A DNA stretch of 35,499 nt from Kiritimatiellia bacterium (GCA_028684935.1 JAQUEX010000009.1:1-35499), one strand, 5' to 3'; counted from the stretch's first letter, positions 1 to 8,812 are shown. The notes: generated by a model not told the origin, from the sequence alone. Numbers and translations are program-made.

Positions 1-2
1 CG

Positions 3-116
3 CAACGTGTGCTGTGGAACGGCCAGCCGGTCGATTTCTGCTATCTGGCGGAGGCGCGCGTTCTCTGGGTCTCCGCGTCGGGCAGCGGCCGTCTGGATGT
101 GGTGGACGCTCCGTGA
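3..116 (+). CDS. C-terminal fragment of an unidentified protein (5' end outside window)
   Basis: Reading frame 3 is open from the window edge to a TGA at 114-116 and gives 37 residues ending RLDVVDAP. The composition is protein-like, with alternating hydrophobic residues and W-N-G, L-W-V-S and G-S-G-R turns that suggest beta strands of a C-terminal sandwich domain. The other two forward frames read as Arg/Ser-rich low-quality translations. The family cannot be named from so little sequence. It lies upstream of glycogen phosphorylase on the same strand, so a carbohydrate enzyme is possible but unproven. Confidence 0.55.
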   Translation, partial: QRVLWNGQPVDFCYLAEARVLWVSASGSGRLDVVDAP

Positions 117-131
117 GTGTGAGGCCTCGTC

Positions 132-177
132 GGTAACTTCAACGTTCGGCGTTCGATGTTCGGCGTTCAAAGTTACC
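132..177. repeat. Inverted repeat enclosing two copies of GTTCGGCGTTC
   Basis: Perfect 8-bp arms GGTAACTT (132-139) and AAGTTACC (170-177) flank two identical 11-mers GTTCGGCGTTC (144-154 and 158-168) set 14 bp apart. It sits in the 233-bp gap 117-349 and could be a weak terminator or a small dispersed intergenic repeat. No protein-coding reading is convincing here. Confidence 0.5.
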
Positions 178-254
178 TGCATCGTTTGTTCCCGCTCCGC
201 GGGCGGGGCCTTGCCGGTCGTACAGGCCGTTGGCGCATGACCGCGGCCCAAACA

Positions 255-308
255 CACGCGCGTGCCTCGCATATCGAGGTTCCTGCGTGACGCTCGGCCT
301 TTTTTTTT
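255..308 (+). terminator. Possible terminator in the gap before glgP
   Basis: The 10-bp palindrome CACGCGCGTG (255-264) is followed by a hairpin CCTCG-catat-CGAGG (265-279) and, 20 nt later, a run of nine T (300-308). The T-run is not directly joined to the stem, so the arrangement is not a textbook intrinsic terminator. It may still end transcription from the gene at the left edge. Confidence 0.25.
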
Positions 309-349
309 GTATCATCACGAGCTGTTTTGGGAATACTTAAGGAGTTGGT

Positions 350-2830
350 ATGGAATCGAAAAATACGCGGAAGCGGAGTCGCGATTGCCGTGTGGAGATG
401 AGTGTCGAGGGGCTGAAGGCGGATTTCGCCTGGCATTTGCGTTACACGCAGGCTCGCACGATGGAAATGGCAACGCCGCGTGACCTGTACACCGCGTTTG
501 CGTTCTGCGTGCGGGACCGCCTGATTGAACGGTGGATTGAAACCCGGTCAACCTATCACGCCACGAATGCGAAGTATGTCTATTACCTCTCGCTCGAATT
601 TTTGATCGGACGGCTGCTCGGCAACAATGTCATCAACATGAGGATGGATGAATTGTGCCGCAAAGCGTTGGAGGCGGAGGGGATCGACTGGAACTCCCTG
701 CGCGATTACGAGGTAGACGCCGGGCTGGGAAATGGCGGTCTGGGACGGCTGGCCGCGTGTTTTCTCGACTCGCTTTCCACGCTGAATCTGGCGGCGATGG
801 GTTACGGGCTGCGTTACGATTATGGAATTTTCAAGCAGCGCATCGTCGACGGCCAGCAGGTTGAGGAGCCTGATCACTGGCTGAAAGACGGTACGCCGTG
901 GGAAGTTGCCCGGCCTGAGCATACTCAGATTGTCCATTTCGGCGGGCGTGTCGAGTGCATCACCAATGGGCGTGTCGAATGGCGTTGGGTGGAGACCGAC
1001 AAGGTGCTGGGGATGCCGTATGATCTGCCGATCGTGGGCTACAGCCAGGCGGTGAATATCCTGCGGCTCTGGTCTGCCAAAGCCGATGACGAGTTCCACC
1101 TCGATGATTTCAACAAGGGTTCGTATGTCGACGCGGTGGAAAACAAGGTTCTCGCCGAGAACCTGACCAAAGTCCTCTATCCGAACGACAATGTGCTTGC
1201 GGGCAAAGAACTGCGCCTACGTCAGCAGTATTTCTTTGTCTCCTGCTCGCTGCAGGATATCCTGAGGCGTTTCCGCCAGCGCAACAACGACTGGACGGCA
1301 CTGCCCTCGAAGGCGTTCATCCAGCTCAACGAAACGCATCCGGCGTTGGTCATCCCGGAACTGATGCGGCTCCTGGTGGACCGCGAGGGGGTCGATTGGG
1401 AGACCGCTTGGTCCATCACGCGGGCGTGTACGGGGTATACGAATCACACCATTCTGCCTGAGGCGCTGGAGCGCTGGAGTGTGTCGATGATGGATCGGCT
1501 GCTGCCGCGCCACATGCAGATCATCTACGAGATCAACGGCCGTTTCCTGCGCCAGGTGGCGGCGATGTGGCCGGGGGATGAGGCGCGCCTCTCGCGCATG
1601 AGCGTGATCGACGAGCACGGCGAGCGGTCGGTCCGCATGGCGAATCTCGCGATCATCGGCACCAGCGCGGTCAACGGCGTCGCGCAGCTTCACACCACGA
1701 TCCTGAAGGAGTCGCTGTTCAAGGATTTCTACGAGATGTACCCCACCCACTTCTCGAACAAGACGAATGGGATCACGCCGCGCCGCTGGCTGTTGAAGGC
1801 CAATCCTCAGCTTGCGGAGCTGATTACGGAGGCGATTGGCCCGGAGTGGGTCACCGAATTGGACAACCTGCGGAAGTTGGAGGCGTTCGTGGATGACACG
1901 GCGTTTCTCACGCGCTTCCGCGAGGTTAAGCAGGCGAACAAAGTGCGCTTGGCTGATCACATCCGGTCCTCGATCGGGGTCGTGGTTTCGCCGGAGTCGA
2001 TCTTCGATGTGCAGGTCAAGCGCCTGCATGAGTACAAGCGTCAGTTGCTGCTGGCGCTCTACATCATCGTGATCTATAACCGTCTCGTGGCTGACGCGTC
2101 GTACGACCCGTTGCCGCGCACCTTTATTTTCGCGGCTAAGGCCGCGCCCGGGTACACGATGGCGAAATTGATCATCCGGTTGATTCACGGCATCGCGGAA
2201 GTGGTCAACGGCAACCCCCGCATGAAAGAAAAGCTGAGTGTGGTCTTTCTGCCCGACTACCGCGTCTCCCTGGCCGAAAGGATCATTCCGGCCGCGAACG
2301 TCAGCGAGCAGATTTCACTGGCCGGCACCGAGGCCTCGGGCACCGGAAACATGAAGATGATGTTGAACGGCGCGCTGACGCTCGGTACGCTGGACGGTGC
2401 CAATGTCGAAATCCATGAGGAGGTGGGTGACGAGAACATCTTCCTCTTCGGGCTGCGCACGGAGGAGGTCAAAGCCCTGCGCCCGACCTATTCGGCGCGC
2501 CAGATCTACCACACGGACCCCGAGATCCGCCAGGCGGTCGACATGATCCGGCGCAATGTGTTCTGCCTGCTCGCGCCGGGCCTGCTGGATCCGATCGTGC
2601 GCTCGCTGCTGGACTTTAACGACCACTATCTGCTGCTGGCCGATTTGCGTGACTACATGGACACGCAGGACCGGGTGGAGGCCCTCTACCGCGAGCCGTT
2701 GCAGTGGGACCGCAAAGCGCTGGTGAATGTGGCGCGCGCGGGACGGTTTTCGTCGGACCGCACGATCCGTGAGTATGCGCGCGACATTTGGCATGTGTCG
2801 CCCGTCGACCTCTCGCATCTGCATCTTTGA
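350..2830 (+). CDS. glgP: Glycogen/starch/alpha-glucan phosphorylase
   Basis: It releases glucose-1-phosphate from the non-reducing ends of glycogen in the cytoplasm, using pyridoxal phosphate (PLP). The 826-residue length fits the GT35 family, which is about 800-850 residues in bacteria. The N-terminal half has the nucleotide/glucose-site signature GNGGLGRLAACF near residues 127-138. The PLP site is the segment EASGTGNMK, whose Lys is residue 669, followed by NGALTLGTLDGANVEI. The start is supported by AAGGAG at 339-344, five bases before the ATG. No extra regulatory domain is seen at the N-terminus. The SDR gene follows after 14 bp on the same strand, so cotranscription is likely. Assignment is secure; substrate preference (glycogen versus maltodextrin) is not resolved. 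Confidence 0.97.
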   Translation: MESKNTRKRSRDCRVEMSVEGLKADFAWHLRYTQARTMEMATPRDLYTAFAFCVRDRLIERWIETRSTYHATNAKYVYYLSLEFLIGRLLGNNVINMRMDELCRKALEAEGIDWNSLRDYEVDAGLGNGGLGRLAACFLDSLSTLNLAAMGYGLRYDYGIFKQRIVDGQQVEEPDHWLKDGTPWEVARPEHTQIVHFGGRVECITNGRVEWRWVETDKVLGMPYDLPIVGYSQAVNILRLWSAKADDEFHLDDFNKGSYVDAVENKVLAENLTKVLYPNDNVLAGKELRLRQQYFFVSCSLQDILRRFRQRNNDWTALPSKAFIQLNETHPALVIPELMRLLVDREGVDWETAWSITRACTGYTNHTILPEALERWSVSMMDRLLPRHMQIIYEINGRFLRQVAAMWPGDEARLSRMSVIDEHGERSVRMANLAIIGTSAVNGVAQLHTTILKESLFKDFYEMYPTHFSNKTNGITPRRWLLKANPQLAELITEAIGPEWVTELDNLRKLEAFVDDTAFLTRFREVKQANKVRLADHIRSSIGVVVSPESIFDVQVKRLHEYKRQLLLALYIIVIYNRLVADASYDPLPRTFIFAAKAAPGYTMAKLIIRLIHGIAEVVNGNPRMKEKLSVVFLPDYRVSLAERIIPAANVSEQISLAGTEASGTGNMKMMLNGALTLGTLDGANVEIHEEVGDENIFLFGLRTEEVKALRPTYSARQIYHTDPEIRQAVDMIRRNVFCLLAPGLLDPIVRSLLDFNDHYLLLADLRDYMDTQDRVEALYREPLQWDRKALVNVARAGRFSSDRTIREYARDIWHVSPVDLSHLHL

Positions 2831-2844
2831 GGGGAGGATTGCGC

Positions 2845-3618
2845 ATGGGACGTGTGGCACTCGTGACCGGTGGCGCGCGCGGCATCGGCCTGGGCATCTC
2901 CGAGGCGTTGGCGCGCGAGGGCTTTGCGCTGGCCGTGTGTGGGACGCGGCCTGCTGAAGCGGCCGCACCTCAGCTTGAGGCGTTGCAGCGGCACGGCGGC
3001 GAGATCCTCTACATTCAGGCCGATGTCGCGCAGGGTGCCGACCGGTCGCGGCTGCTCGCTGCGGTGCGCGCCCGGTTCGGCGCACTCCATGTGCTGGTCA
3101 ACAACGCCGGTGTCGCGCCGCGGGTGCGCGCGGACCTGCTTGAGGCGACCGAAGAGAGTTTCGAGCGCGTCATGCGGATCAACCTGCAAGGGCCGTATTT
3201 CTTGACGCAGGCGGCCGCGCGCTGGATGGTCGAGCAGCGCCGTGCGGATGCCGCATTCGGCGGGTGCATCGTGAACATCGGTTCCGTGTCGGCGGAGGTG
3301 GCGTCGGTTTCGCGCGGCGAGTACTGTGTGGCCAAAGCCGGGGTGGCCATGATGACGCGGTTGTTCGCGAGCCGCCTGGGCCAGCATGGCTTGCCCGTGT
3401 ACGAGGTGCGCCCCGGAATCATCCGCAGTGATATGACGGGGCCGGTCCAGGCCAAATACGACGCGCTCATCGCAGACAGCGACCTGTTGATCCAGAAACG
3501 CTGGGGCGAACCTGAGGATGTAGGGCGCGCCGTTGCGGTGTTGGCGCGCGGGGAGTTTCCCTATTCGTCCGGCCAGATCGTGTTTGTGGATGGGGGACTC
3601 TCTGTGCAGCGGCTGTGA
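2845..3618 (+). CDS. SDR-family NAD(P)-dependent oxidoreductase (FabG-like)
   Basis: A 257-residue classical short-chain dehydrogenase. The cofactor loop TGGARGIG is at residues 8-15, the NNAG motif at 86-89, and the catalytic set is Ser147, Tyr160 and Lys164 (YCVAK). The C-terminal GQIVFVDGG segment is also typical. ATG 2845 is chosen because GGGGAGG lies just upstream (2831-2837) and the glycine-rich loop then falls at the usual position; an earlier in-frame ATG at 2788 would lie inside glgP. Classical SDRs named 3-ketoacyl-ACP reductase include many sugar and polyol dehydrogenases. The neighbours (glgP and an FAD-dependent reductase 10 bp downstream) favour a carbohydrate or redox role over fatty-acid synthesis. 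The substrate is unknown. Confidence 0.9.
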   Translation: MGRVALVTGGARGIGLGISEALAREGFALAVCGTRPAEAAAPQLEALQRHGGEILYIQADVAQGADRSRLLAAVRARFGALHVLVNNAGVAPRVRADLLEATEESFERVMRINLQGPYFLTQAAARWMVEQRRADAAFGGCIVNIGSVSAEVASVSRGEYCVAKAGVAMMTRLFASRLGQHGLPVYEVRPGIIRSDMTGPVQAKYDALIADSDLLIQKRWGEPEDVGRAVAVLARGEFPYSSGQIVFVDGGLSVQRL

Positions 3619-3628
3619 GCGGACTCTC

Positions 3629-5524
3629 ATGAAACAGACGTATTGCCATACGCTGGTGATCGGTTCGGGGGCTGCGGGGCTTCACGCCGCCGTGCAGCTC
3701 CGGCGGCGCGGGATCGACACGCTGATCGTCACAGAGGGGCTGCGAAAAGGCACGTCGATCAATACCGGCAGTGACAAGCAGACCTACTATAAGCTCGGAC
3801 TATGCGGCGCCGAGCCGGATTCGGTTTTCGCCATGGCCGCAGCCTTGTCGGCGGCGGGCGGCATGCACGGCGATCTGGCCGTGGCCGAAGCGGCCGGCTC
3901 GGTTCAGGCCTTCGCGCATCTGGTGTCGCTTGGCGTGCCGTTCCCGCACGATGACTATGGCCAGTTTCCCGGGTACAAGACCGACCATGATCCGGCGCGG
4001 CGCGCCACGTCGACCGGGCCTTATACATCCAGGGACATGTGCGTGGCGCTGCTTCGCGAAGTTCGGCGACTGGGCGTGCCGATCCATGAGCGGCGGTCGG
4101 TCACGTCGCTGCTGGTGAGCGGCTCAGGCACGCGCCGGCGCGTCTGCGGGGCGCTGGCTCTTGAGGCTTCCGGCGGCTGGCAGGCCTACCGGGCCGAAAA
4201 CGTGGTGTTCGCGGTCGGCGGTTTCGGCGGGCTGTATGCGGCCAGCGCCTATCCCGCCTGCCAGCTCGGGGGCATCGGACTGGCGTTTCGCGCGGGCGCG
4301 GCAGGGCGTAACCTGCCGGATTCCCAATACGGGCTGGCTTCGATCCGTCCGCGCTGGAACGTGTCAGGGAGCTACATGCAGGGGGTGCCGCGCCTGATAT
4401 CGACGGCCGCTGACGGCCGTTCCGATGAGCGCGAGTTTTTGCTGGCTGCATGTGACGATCCGGCGCAGGCTTACAGCCTGTTGTTCCTGAAAGGCTATCA
4501 GTGGCCTTTCGACGCGCGCAGGGCGGAAGCCGGGTCTTCGTGGATCGACCGGATGGTCTATGACGAACGCGAGGTCAAGGGGCGCCGCGTGTTTCTCGAC
4601 TACCGCCGCAATCCCGCCGGTTTTCTTTTTGACGCGCTGTCCGAGGAGGCGCGCAGCTATTTGGCCCGCTCCGGAGCGACGGGGCGCACGCCATTCGCCC
4701 GCCTGCTGAAGCTGAATCCCGGCGCGGTCGCCTTCTATCGCGAACGGGGCGTGGACTTGGCCGGGCAACCATTGGAGATCGCGCTCTGCGCACAGCACAA
4801 CAACGGCGGGTTGGCCGCCTCGCTCTGGTGGCAATCGGTCAATCTGGCGCATCTTTTTCCGGTGGGAGAAGTCAACGGTTCGCACGGCGTGGGGCGTCCC
4901 GGCGGCGCGGCGCTCAATGCGGGACAGGTCGGAGGAATGCGGGCCGCAGAGTTTATTGCCGCGCGCTATGCCGGCGCAACGCTTGCGGACGGTGCCTTCG
5001 CGGCGTCATTGGCGAACGCGCTCGAAGCGGAGCGCGAATATGCTGCACGGTGCCGGTGCTCGGGGTGGTCGTGGCGAGCGTGCCGACACGAGTTTCAGCA
5101 GCGTATGAGCCGGCACGGCGCACATCTGCGCCACGCCGCTGGACTGGAGCGGGCTGTCGCGGAGGCTCAGGCCCAGGTGCGGCGGCTTGAACGCGAAGGG
5201 TGCCGCGCGGCGGGACCGCTGGAGCTGATCAAGGCTTTTGAGAACCGCCAGCTCTGCACGGCGCATGCGGGTTATCTCTCGGCGCTGGCCTACAGTGTCC
5301 GGTCAGGCGTGGGCAGTCGCGGTTCGTCGCTGGTGATGGATGAGCAGGGCGCGAAGGTGCCGGAAGATCCGGCCTTTCGCGCACAGGTGCTGGAAACGCG
5401 GTGCAGCAAGGGGCACGGCTTTCGGCACCGCTGGCAGCCGTGTCGGCCGCTCCCCGCCGCTGAGTTCTGGTTCGAGACGGCGTGGGAAGCGTTCAGGCGC
5501 GGTGCGATTCCCGCGCAGACGTGA
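3629..5524 (+). CDS. FAD-binding protein of the fumarate reductase/succinate dehydrogenase flavoprotein family
   Basis: A 631-residue flavoprotein. The dinucleotide-binding GSGAAG is at residues 12-17, followed by a strand ending in a Val-Thr-Glu acidic turn. A substrate-domain motif HNNGG lies at about 390-394, where fumarate reductases and L-aspartate oxidases have H-x-x-G-G. A second FAD-contact segment GEVNGSHGVGRPGGAALNAGQ follows. The C-terminal third resembles the helical domain of these flavoproteins and has several Cys. ATG 3629 lies 10 bp after the SDR stop; upstream in-frame starts would run inside the SDR gene. No heme or iron-sulfur partner subunit is adjacent, so it may act as a soluble oxidase or dehydrogenase with the SDR. 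The substrate cannot be assigned; it is not clearly NadB or FrdA. Confidence 0.85.
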   Translation: MKQTYCHTLVIGSGAAGLHAAVQLRRRGIDTLIVTEGLRKGTSINTGSDKQTYYKLGLCGAEPDSVFAMAAALSAAGGMHGDLAVAEAAGSVQAFAHLVSLGVPFPHDDYGQFPGYKTDHDPARRATSTGPYTSRDMCVALLREVRRLGVPIHERRSVTSLLVSGSGTRRRVCGALALEASGGWQAYRAENVVFAVGGFGGLYAASAYPACQLGGIGLAFRAGAAGRNLPDSQYGLASIRPRWNVSGSYMQGVPRLISTAADGRSDEREFLLAACDDPAQAYSLLFLKGYQWPFDARRAEAGSSWIDRMVYDEREVKGRRVFLDYRRNPAGFLFDALSEEARSYLARSGATGRTPFARLLKLNPGAVAFYRERGVDLAGQPLEIALCAQHNNGGLAASLWWQSVNLAHLFPVGEVNGSHGVGRPGGAALNAGQVGGMRAAEFIAARYAGATLADGAFAASLANALEAEREYAARCRCSGWSWRACRHEFQQRMSRHGAHLRHAAGLERAVAEAQAQVRRLEREGCRAAGPLELIKAFENRQLCTAHAGYLSALAYSVRSGVGSRGSSLVMDEQGAKVPEDPAFRAQVLETRCSKGHGFRHRWQPCRPLPAAEFWFETAWEAFRRGAIPAQT

Positions 5525-5542
5525 AACGGCCTGAGCCCTGCG

Positions 5543-5571
5543 TTGACATTACCCCAGTAAATCCTTAAACT
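5543..5571 (+). promoter_or_regulatory. Sigma-70-type promoter before the Tat TIM-barrel gene
   Basis: A perfect -35 box TTGACA (5543-5548), a 17-bp spacer and a -10 box TAAACT (5566-5571, 4 of 6 matches). It lies in the gap after the flavoprotein gene, about 75 bp before the next start. It suggests that the two Tat-signal genes form a separate transcription unit. Confidence 0.55.
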
Positions 5572-5610
5572 CGTCGTCATTAGTTTGGGTATCGGGTTTG
5601 AGATCAGGGG

Positions 5611-5628
5611 CGTTGCACGAGAGCAACG
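5611..5628 (+). promoter_or_regulatory. Small hairpin in the 5' leader of the TIM-barrel gene
   Basis: CGTTGC (5611-5616) and GCAACG (5623-5628) form a perfect 6-bp stem with a 6-nt loop, 8 bp before the Shine-Dalgarno-like run GGGGGA (5635-5640). It could tune translation start. No known riboswitch is recognised. Confidence 0.3.
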
Positions 5629-5644
5629 AATGAAGGGGGATTTA

Positions 5645-6616
5645 ATGACCAGGCGTGACTTCGTGAGGATGACGGCAGGGGCAGGGCTGGCGGCTGGCGT
5701 GCCGGGGGTCGGGCGGACTGCGGAAGGCGTGGCCTTCAAAACCCGTCTGCAAAAGGCGTTGATCGCCGGCGTCGCCGATGACGCGACCTGCGAGCGGATC
5801 GCCAAGGCGGGATTTCCGGGCGTGGAGTTGACCCAAAAAGAGGTCACGCTTGAGCAGGCGTTGGCCGGGCGGGCCGTGGCGGAGAAGCACGGGGTGAAAA
5901 TCCACTCCTTTATGGGCGGCTGGGCCGACCTCGGCAATGCGGACGCAGAGGCACGCCGCAGGTCGATCGAGGATGTCAAACGCTTGATCCGTGTGACGGC
6001 CGCGTATGGCGCGGATGCCATGTTGCTTGTGCCCTGCCTCCGTATGGGTGGAACGATACCGAAGCCGACGCAATTCAAGATCGCATATGATCCGGCGACA
6101 TGCCGGATCGAATCGGTCGTGGCCGGCGACAATGCGCCCTTCGCCGAGTATATCGCCGCGCATAATCGCTCGACAGAGCTGGCGAGCGCGGCCGTTGAAG
6201 AGCTGATTCCGGTCGCGATTGAGAACCGCGTCACGATCGGGCTTGAGAACGTGTGGAACAGTCTGTGGGTGATGCCGGATTTTGCCGCAGCGTTTGTGCG
6301 GATGTTCAAGCATGATCGGGTTCGCGCCTATCTGGATCTCGGCAACCATGTGCGGTATGCGCCGACAGAAACGTGGTTGCGGACAATGGGGCCGCTGATT
6401 GTCAAACTCCACATTAAAGATTTCAAGATCGACCGAACGAAGAAAAATGACGGCGATTTCGTGCCGATCGGCAAAGGCGATGTGGACTGGGTGTCTGTGC
6501 GCAAGGTGATCGATGAGGTCGGATACAGTGGCTGGGTGACGATCGAAAGCGGCGGATATACGGATGCCGAACACAGTGCGCTGATGGATCGTTTTTTCGC
6601 GGGGCGCGGCGCCTAG
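5645..6616 (+). CDS. Tat-signal sugar phosphate isomerase/epimerase (hydroxypyruvate isomerase-like TIM barrel)
   Basis: A 323-residue protein of the xylose-isomerase-like TIM-barrel family (AP endonuclease 2 fold). The N-terminus has the twin-arginine signal RRDFVRM, then an Ala/Gly-rich hydrophobic stretch and a Gly-Arg-Thr-Ala cleavage region, so it is predicted to be exported folded. Likely metal ligands sit at barrel strand ends: Glu201 (GLENVWN), Asp231 (YLDLGN), His256 (KLHIKDFK) and Glu301 (TIESGG). ATG 5645 is preferred because GGGGGA precedes it and the Tat motif then starts at residue 2; in-frame ATG 5630 and TTG 5585 are less likely. The Gfo/Idh/MocA gene follows after 45 bp, a pairing common in PVC bacteria that degrade sugars. 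The exact substrate is unknown. Confidence 0.88.
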   Translation: MTRRDFVRMTAGAGLAAGVPGVGRTAEGVAFKTRLQKALIAGVADDATCERIAKAGFPGVELTQKEVTLEQALAGRAVAEKHGVKIHSFMGGWADLGNADAEARRRSIEDVKRLIRVTAAYGADAMLLVPCLRMGGTIPKPTQFKIAYDPATCRIESVVAGDNAPFAEYIAAHNRSTELASAAVEELIPVAIENRVTIGLENVWNSLWVMPDFAAAFVRMFKHDRVRAYLDLGNHVRYAPTETWLRTMGPLIVKLHIKDFKIDRTKKNDGDFVPIGKGDVDWVSVRKVIDEVGYSGWVTIESGGYTDAEHSALMDRFFAGRGA

Positions 6617-6661
6617 CCGCGATGGGCTGAACAGAGGATCGAGCTAACAGGAGAAAGACAG

Positions 6662-7963
6662 ATGCAGAATCGTCGTGCGTTTATCAAACGGACAACCGCG
6701 TTCGGTGCGGTGCTGGCGGCCGCCCCCTCCATCACGCTGGGGCAGGGGCAGCGCGTGTTCAAGTATGCGTTGGTCGGTTGCGGCGGACGCGGTTCCGGCG
6801 CCGCGCGCGAGATCACGGCTGCCGCAACGCGGCTGGGCCACAAGGCCGTGATGGTCGGCGCGGCTGACTTCTTTAAAGAAAAGGCGGCGGCCGCGTGCCG
6901 GGCTAACGGCTGTGACGAGAAATTTGCGTTCGGCGGTGCGGACGGCTATCTGAAGCTCATGGAATCGGATGCCGAGATTGTCCTGTTGTGCGCGCCGCCG
7001 ATCTTCCGCGCGCGGCATGCCGAAGCCTGTGTCAAGGCGGGCAAACACATCTTCGCGGAGAAACCGATCGCCACAGATCCCGCAGGCTTGCGCCACTTCT
7101 TGCAGGTGGTCGAGGCCGCCAAGACGGCCAAACTCTCAATCCTGTCCGGGACCTGCCACCGCCACAACAGTCGCGCCCTGCGCATGATCGGCCCGGTGCG
7201 CGACGGCATCATCGGCGAGATTCGGGGCGGCGTGGTCTATCGTTGCCATGGCTCGATGAGCCCGGCAAACTACTTGCGCAAGCGCAGGCCAGAAGACTCG
7301 AACGCCGCGTACATGGCCAATAACTGGTATCATTTCCGAGAGATGTCCGCCGATCACCTGACCGAACAGGCGGTGCATGAGATCGATCTGGCCAACTGGT
7401 TCATCGGGCGTTTGCCCAAACAGGCGATGGGCATCGGCGCGCGTCATCAGCGCTCGACCGGTAACACCTACGACTGCTTCGGTATCGATTACGACTACGG
7501 CAACGGCCTGCATATCCACGCGGTGGCGCGCCAGATCAATGGCTGTTTCGACCGTTGCTGCGCGATGCTGACCGGCACAAACGGGCAGATCGACGTGCTG
7601 GGAAGCAAGATCATGAAGCCGGACGGTGCCAGCGTGCCGTTCCCGTTTGACGAGAAGGCCGTCGAAGGGCGCGACAACAACATGTACGTCATGGAACATG
7701 CCGATTTCTTGTCGGGGCTGCTGAGCGGCAATCTGCTGCACGAGGGTGAGCAGGTGGCGATGGCGACAGCGACCGGCATTCTCGGGACGTTGGCCGCTTA
7801 CACCGGACAGATGGTGCGCATGAGCGACCTGCTTGAGAATAAAGAGTCGCCGTTCTATGCGATGAACCATCCGGTGACGGCGGCCGATTTCGAGAAGGGC
7901 GATGTGCCGATGGTGCCGGAGTTCAAGGCCGCCGTGCCCGGTAAACCCGAGGTCTCGGCGTAA
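6662..7963 (+). CDS. Tat-signal Gfo/Idh/MocA family oxidoreductase
   Basis: A 433-residue NAD(P)-dependent sugar or inositol oxidoreductase-like protein. It begins with a twin-arginine signal (N-R-R-A-F-I-K at residues 3-9, then a hydrophobic stretch and Ala-Pro-Ser). The Rossmann motif GCGGRGSG is at 39-46, the EKP motif at 133-135 and the HEIDLANWF segment starts at His239. The length, greater than the usual 330-380, comes from the signal and insertions typical of exported members. AGGAGA at 6649-6654 supports the start. It follows the Tat TIM-barrel gene on the same strand. Exported Gfo/Idh/MocA proteins are thought to carry tightly bound cofactor; some act as glycosidases or epimerases by transient oxidation. 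Here the activity is not determined. Confidence 0.92.
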   Translation: MQNRRAFIKRTTAFGAVLAAAPSITLGQGQRVFKYALVGCGGRGSGAAREITAAATRLGHKAVMVGAADFFKEKAAAACRANGCDEKFAFGGADGYLKLMESDAEIVLLCAPPIFRARHAEACVKAGKHIFAEKPIATDPAGLRHFLQVVEAAKTAKLSILSGTCHRHNSRALRMIGPVRDGIIGEIRGGVVYRCHGSMSPANYLRKRRPEDSNAAYMANNWYHFREMSADHLTEQAVHEIDLANWFIGRLPKQAMGIGARHQRSTGNTYDCFGIDYDYGNGLHIHAVARQINGCFDRCCAMLTGTNGQIDVLGSKIMKPDGASVPFPFDEKAVEGRDNNMYVMEHADFLSGLLSGNLLHEGEQVAMATATGILGTLAAYTGQMVRMSDLLENKESPFYAMNHPVTAADFEKGDVPMVPEFKAAVPGKPEVSA

Positions 7964-7973
7964 CGGCATGCCG

Positions 7974-7988
7974 GAGGCCCGACGCCTC
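7974..7988. terminator. Short hairpin between convergent genes
   Basis: GAGGC (7974-7978), loop CCGAC and GCCTC (7984-7988) lie in the 45-bp gap between the convergent oxidoreductase and pseudouridine synthase genes. No T-run follows on either strand, so a terminator role is only suggested by position. Confidence 0.25.
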
Positions 7989-8008
7989 TCCGCGCGGGGC
8001 ACCGCCGT

Positions 8009-8812
8009 TCATGCATGGCGTGGGGCGGCGGTGTCTGACAACGGCCGCTTCAGGGAGCGGACTTCGCTGTCGCTGAGTTCGCGCCACTCGCCGGGCTGCA
8101 TGTTGCCGATCTTGAGAAAGGCGATGCGCACGCGCGTGAGGCTGAGCACGACAAAATGTGCCAGTGAGCACATTTTGCGGATCTGGCGGTTGCGCCCCTC
8201 CGCGAGCGTGAAGGCGAGCCGGTGTGTGTTGTCGTGTCCCACTTTCAGCACCTCGACCTGCACCGGTTGTATGACGTAGCCGTCGATGTCGAGACGCGAG
8301 CGCAAGGTCTCGATCTTGCTCTCCTCCATGCGGCCCGCAACACGCGCGAGGTAGGTTTTGGTGTGGCCGAAGCGCGGGTGCGTCATGCAGTGGGTCAATT
8401 CGCCGTCGTTCGACATCAGGAGCAGCCCTTCGCTCTCTTTGTCGAGCCGGCCGACCGGCACGAGGCGTTCGCTGAAGTGCGGGCGCATCAGATCACAGAC
8501 TGTTTCGCCACGCGTGCTGTCCGCCGAGCAGATCAGGCCGCGCGGTTTGTAAAGCAGAACGGTCCGAGACCGTTCGGTTTGCTTGGGCAGCCGTTCGCCC
8601 CGCACACAGATCTCATCCCGTTCCGGCTGCACGCGCGCGCCGGGTTCGTAGACGGTCTGGCCGTTGACGGTGACTGCGCCGGCGGCAATCCACTCGGCCG
8701 CATGCCGGCGCGACGCAATGCCGCGGTGCGACAGAACATTCTGCAGGCGTTCGCCGGCTGCGGCGTGCACACGTTGCGGACCGGTGCGAGGTGTGGTATC
8801 GTTTGGCTTCAT
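8009..8812 (-). CDS. rRNA pseudouridine synthase, RsuA/RluB family
   Basis: A 267-residue enzyme that converts a uridine in rRNA to pseudouridine. An S4 RNA-binding domain spans about residues 22-68 (ERLQNVLSHRGIASRR, then GAVTVNGQTV). The catalytic domain follows, with the GRLDKESEGLLL motif at 121-132 and Asp124 as the nucleophile. The C-terminal segment EGRNRQIRKM is the usual family signature. Length and S4 domain fit RluB (23S U2605) or RsuA (16S U516); sequence alone does not separate them here. The start at 8812 has no strong Shine-Dalgarno sequence. The gene is convergent with the oxidoreductase and lies downstream of the ThyX-like gene on the same strand. Confidence 0.93.
   Translation of the reverse strand: MKPNDTTPRTGPQRVHAAAGERLQNVLSHRGIASRRHAAEWIAAGAVTVNGQTVYEPGARVQPERDEICVRGERLPKQTERSRTVLLYKPRGLICSADSTRGETVCDLMRPHFSERLVPVGRLDKESEGLLLMSNDGELTHCMTHPRFGHTKTYLARVAGRMEESKIETLRSRLDIDGYVIQPVQVEVLKVGHDNTHRLAFTLAEGRNRQIRKMCSLAHFVVLSLTRVRIAFLKIGNMQPGEWRELSDSEVRSLKRPLSDTAAPRHA

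Noticed and set aside
1217-2188. 323-residue minus-strand ORF inside glgP
   Set aside because: Antisense to the phosphorylase core; Arg/His-rich translation without any recognisable motif.
3629-5524. Flavoprotein as L-aspartate oxidase (nadB)
   Set aside because: The active-site segment is HNNGG rather than the usual NadB pattern, and no nadA or nadC is adjacent, so only the broader family is called.
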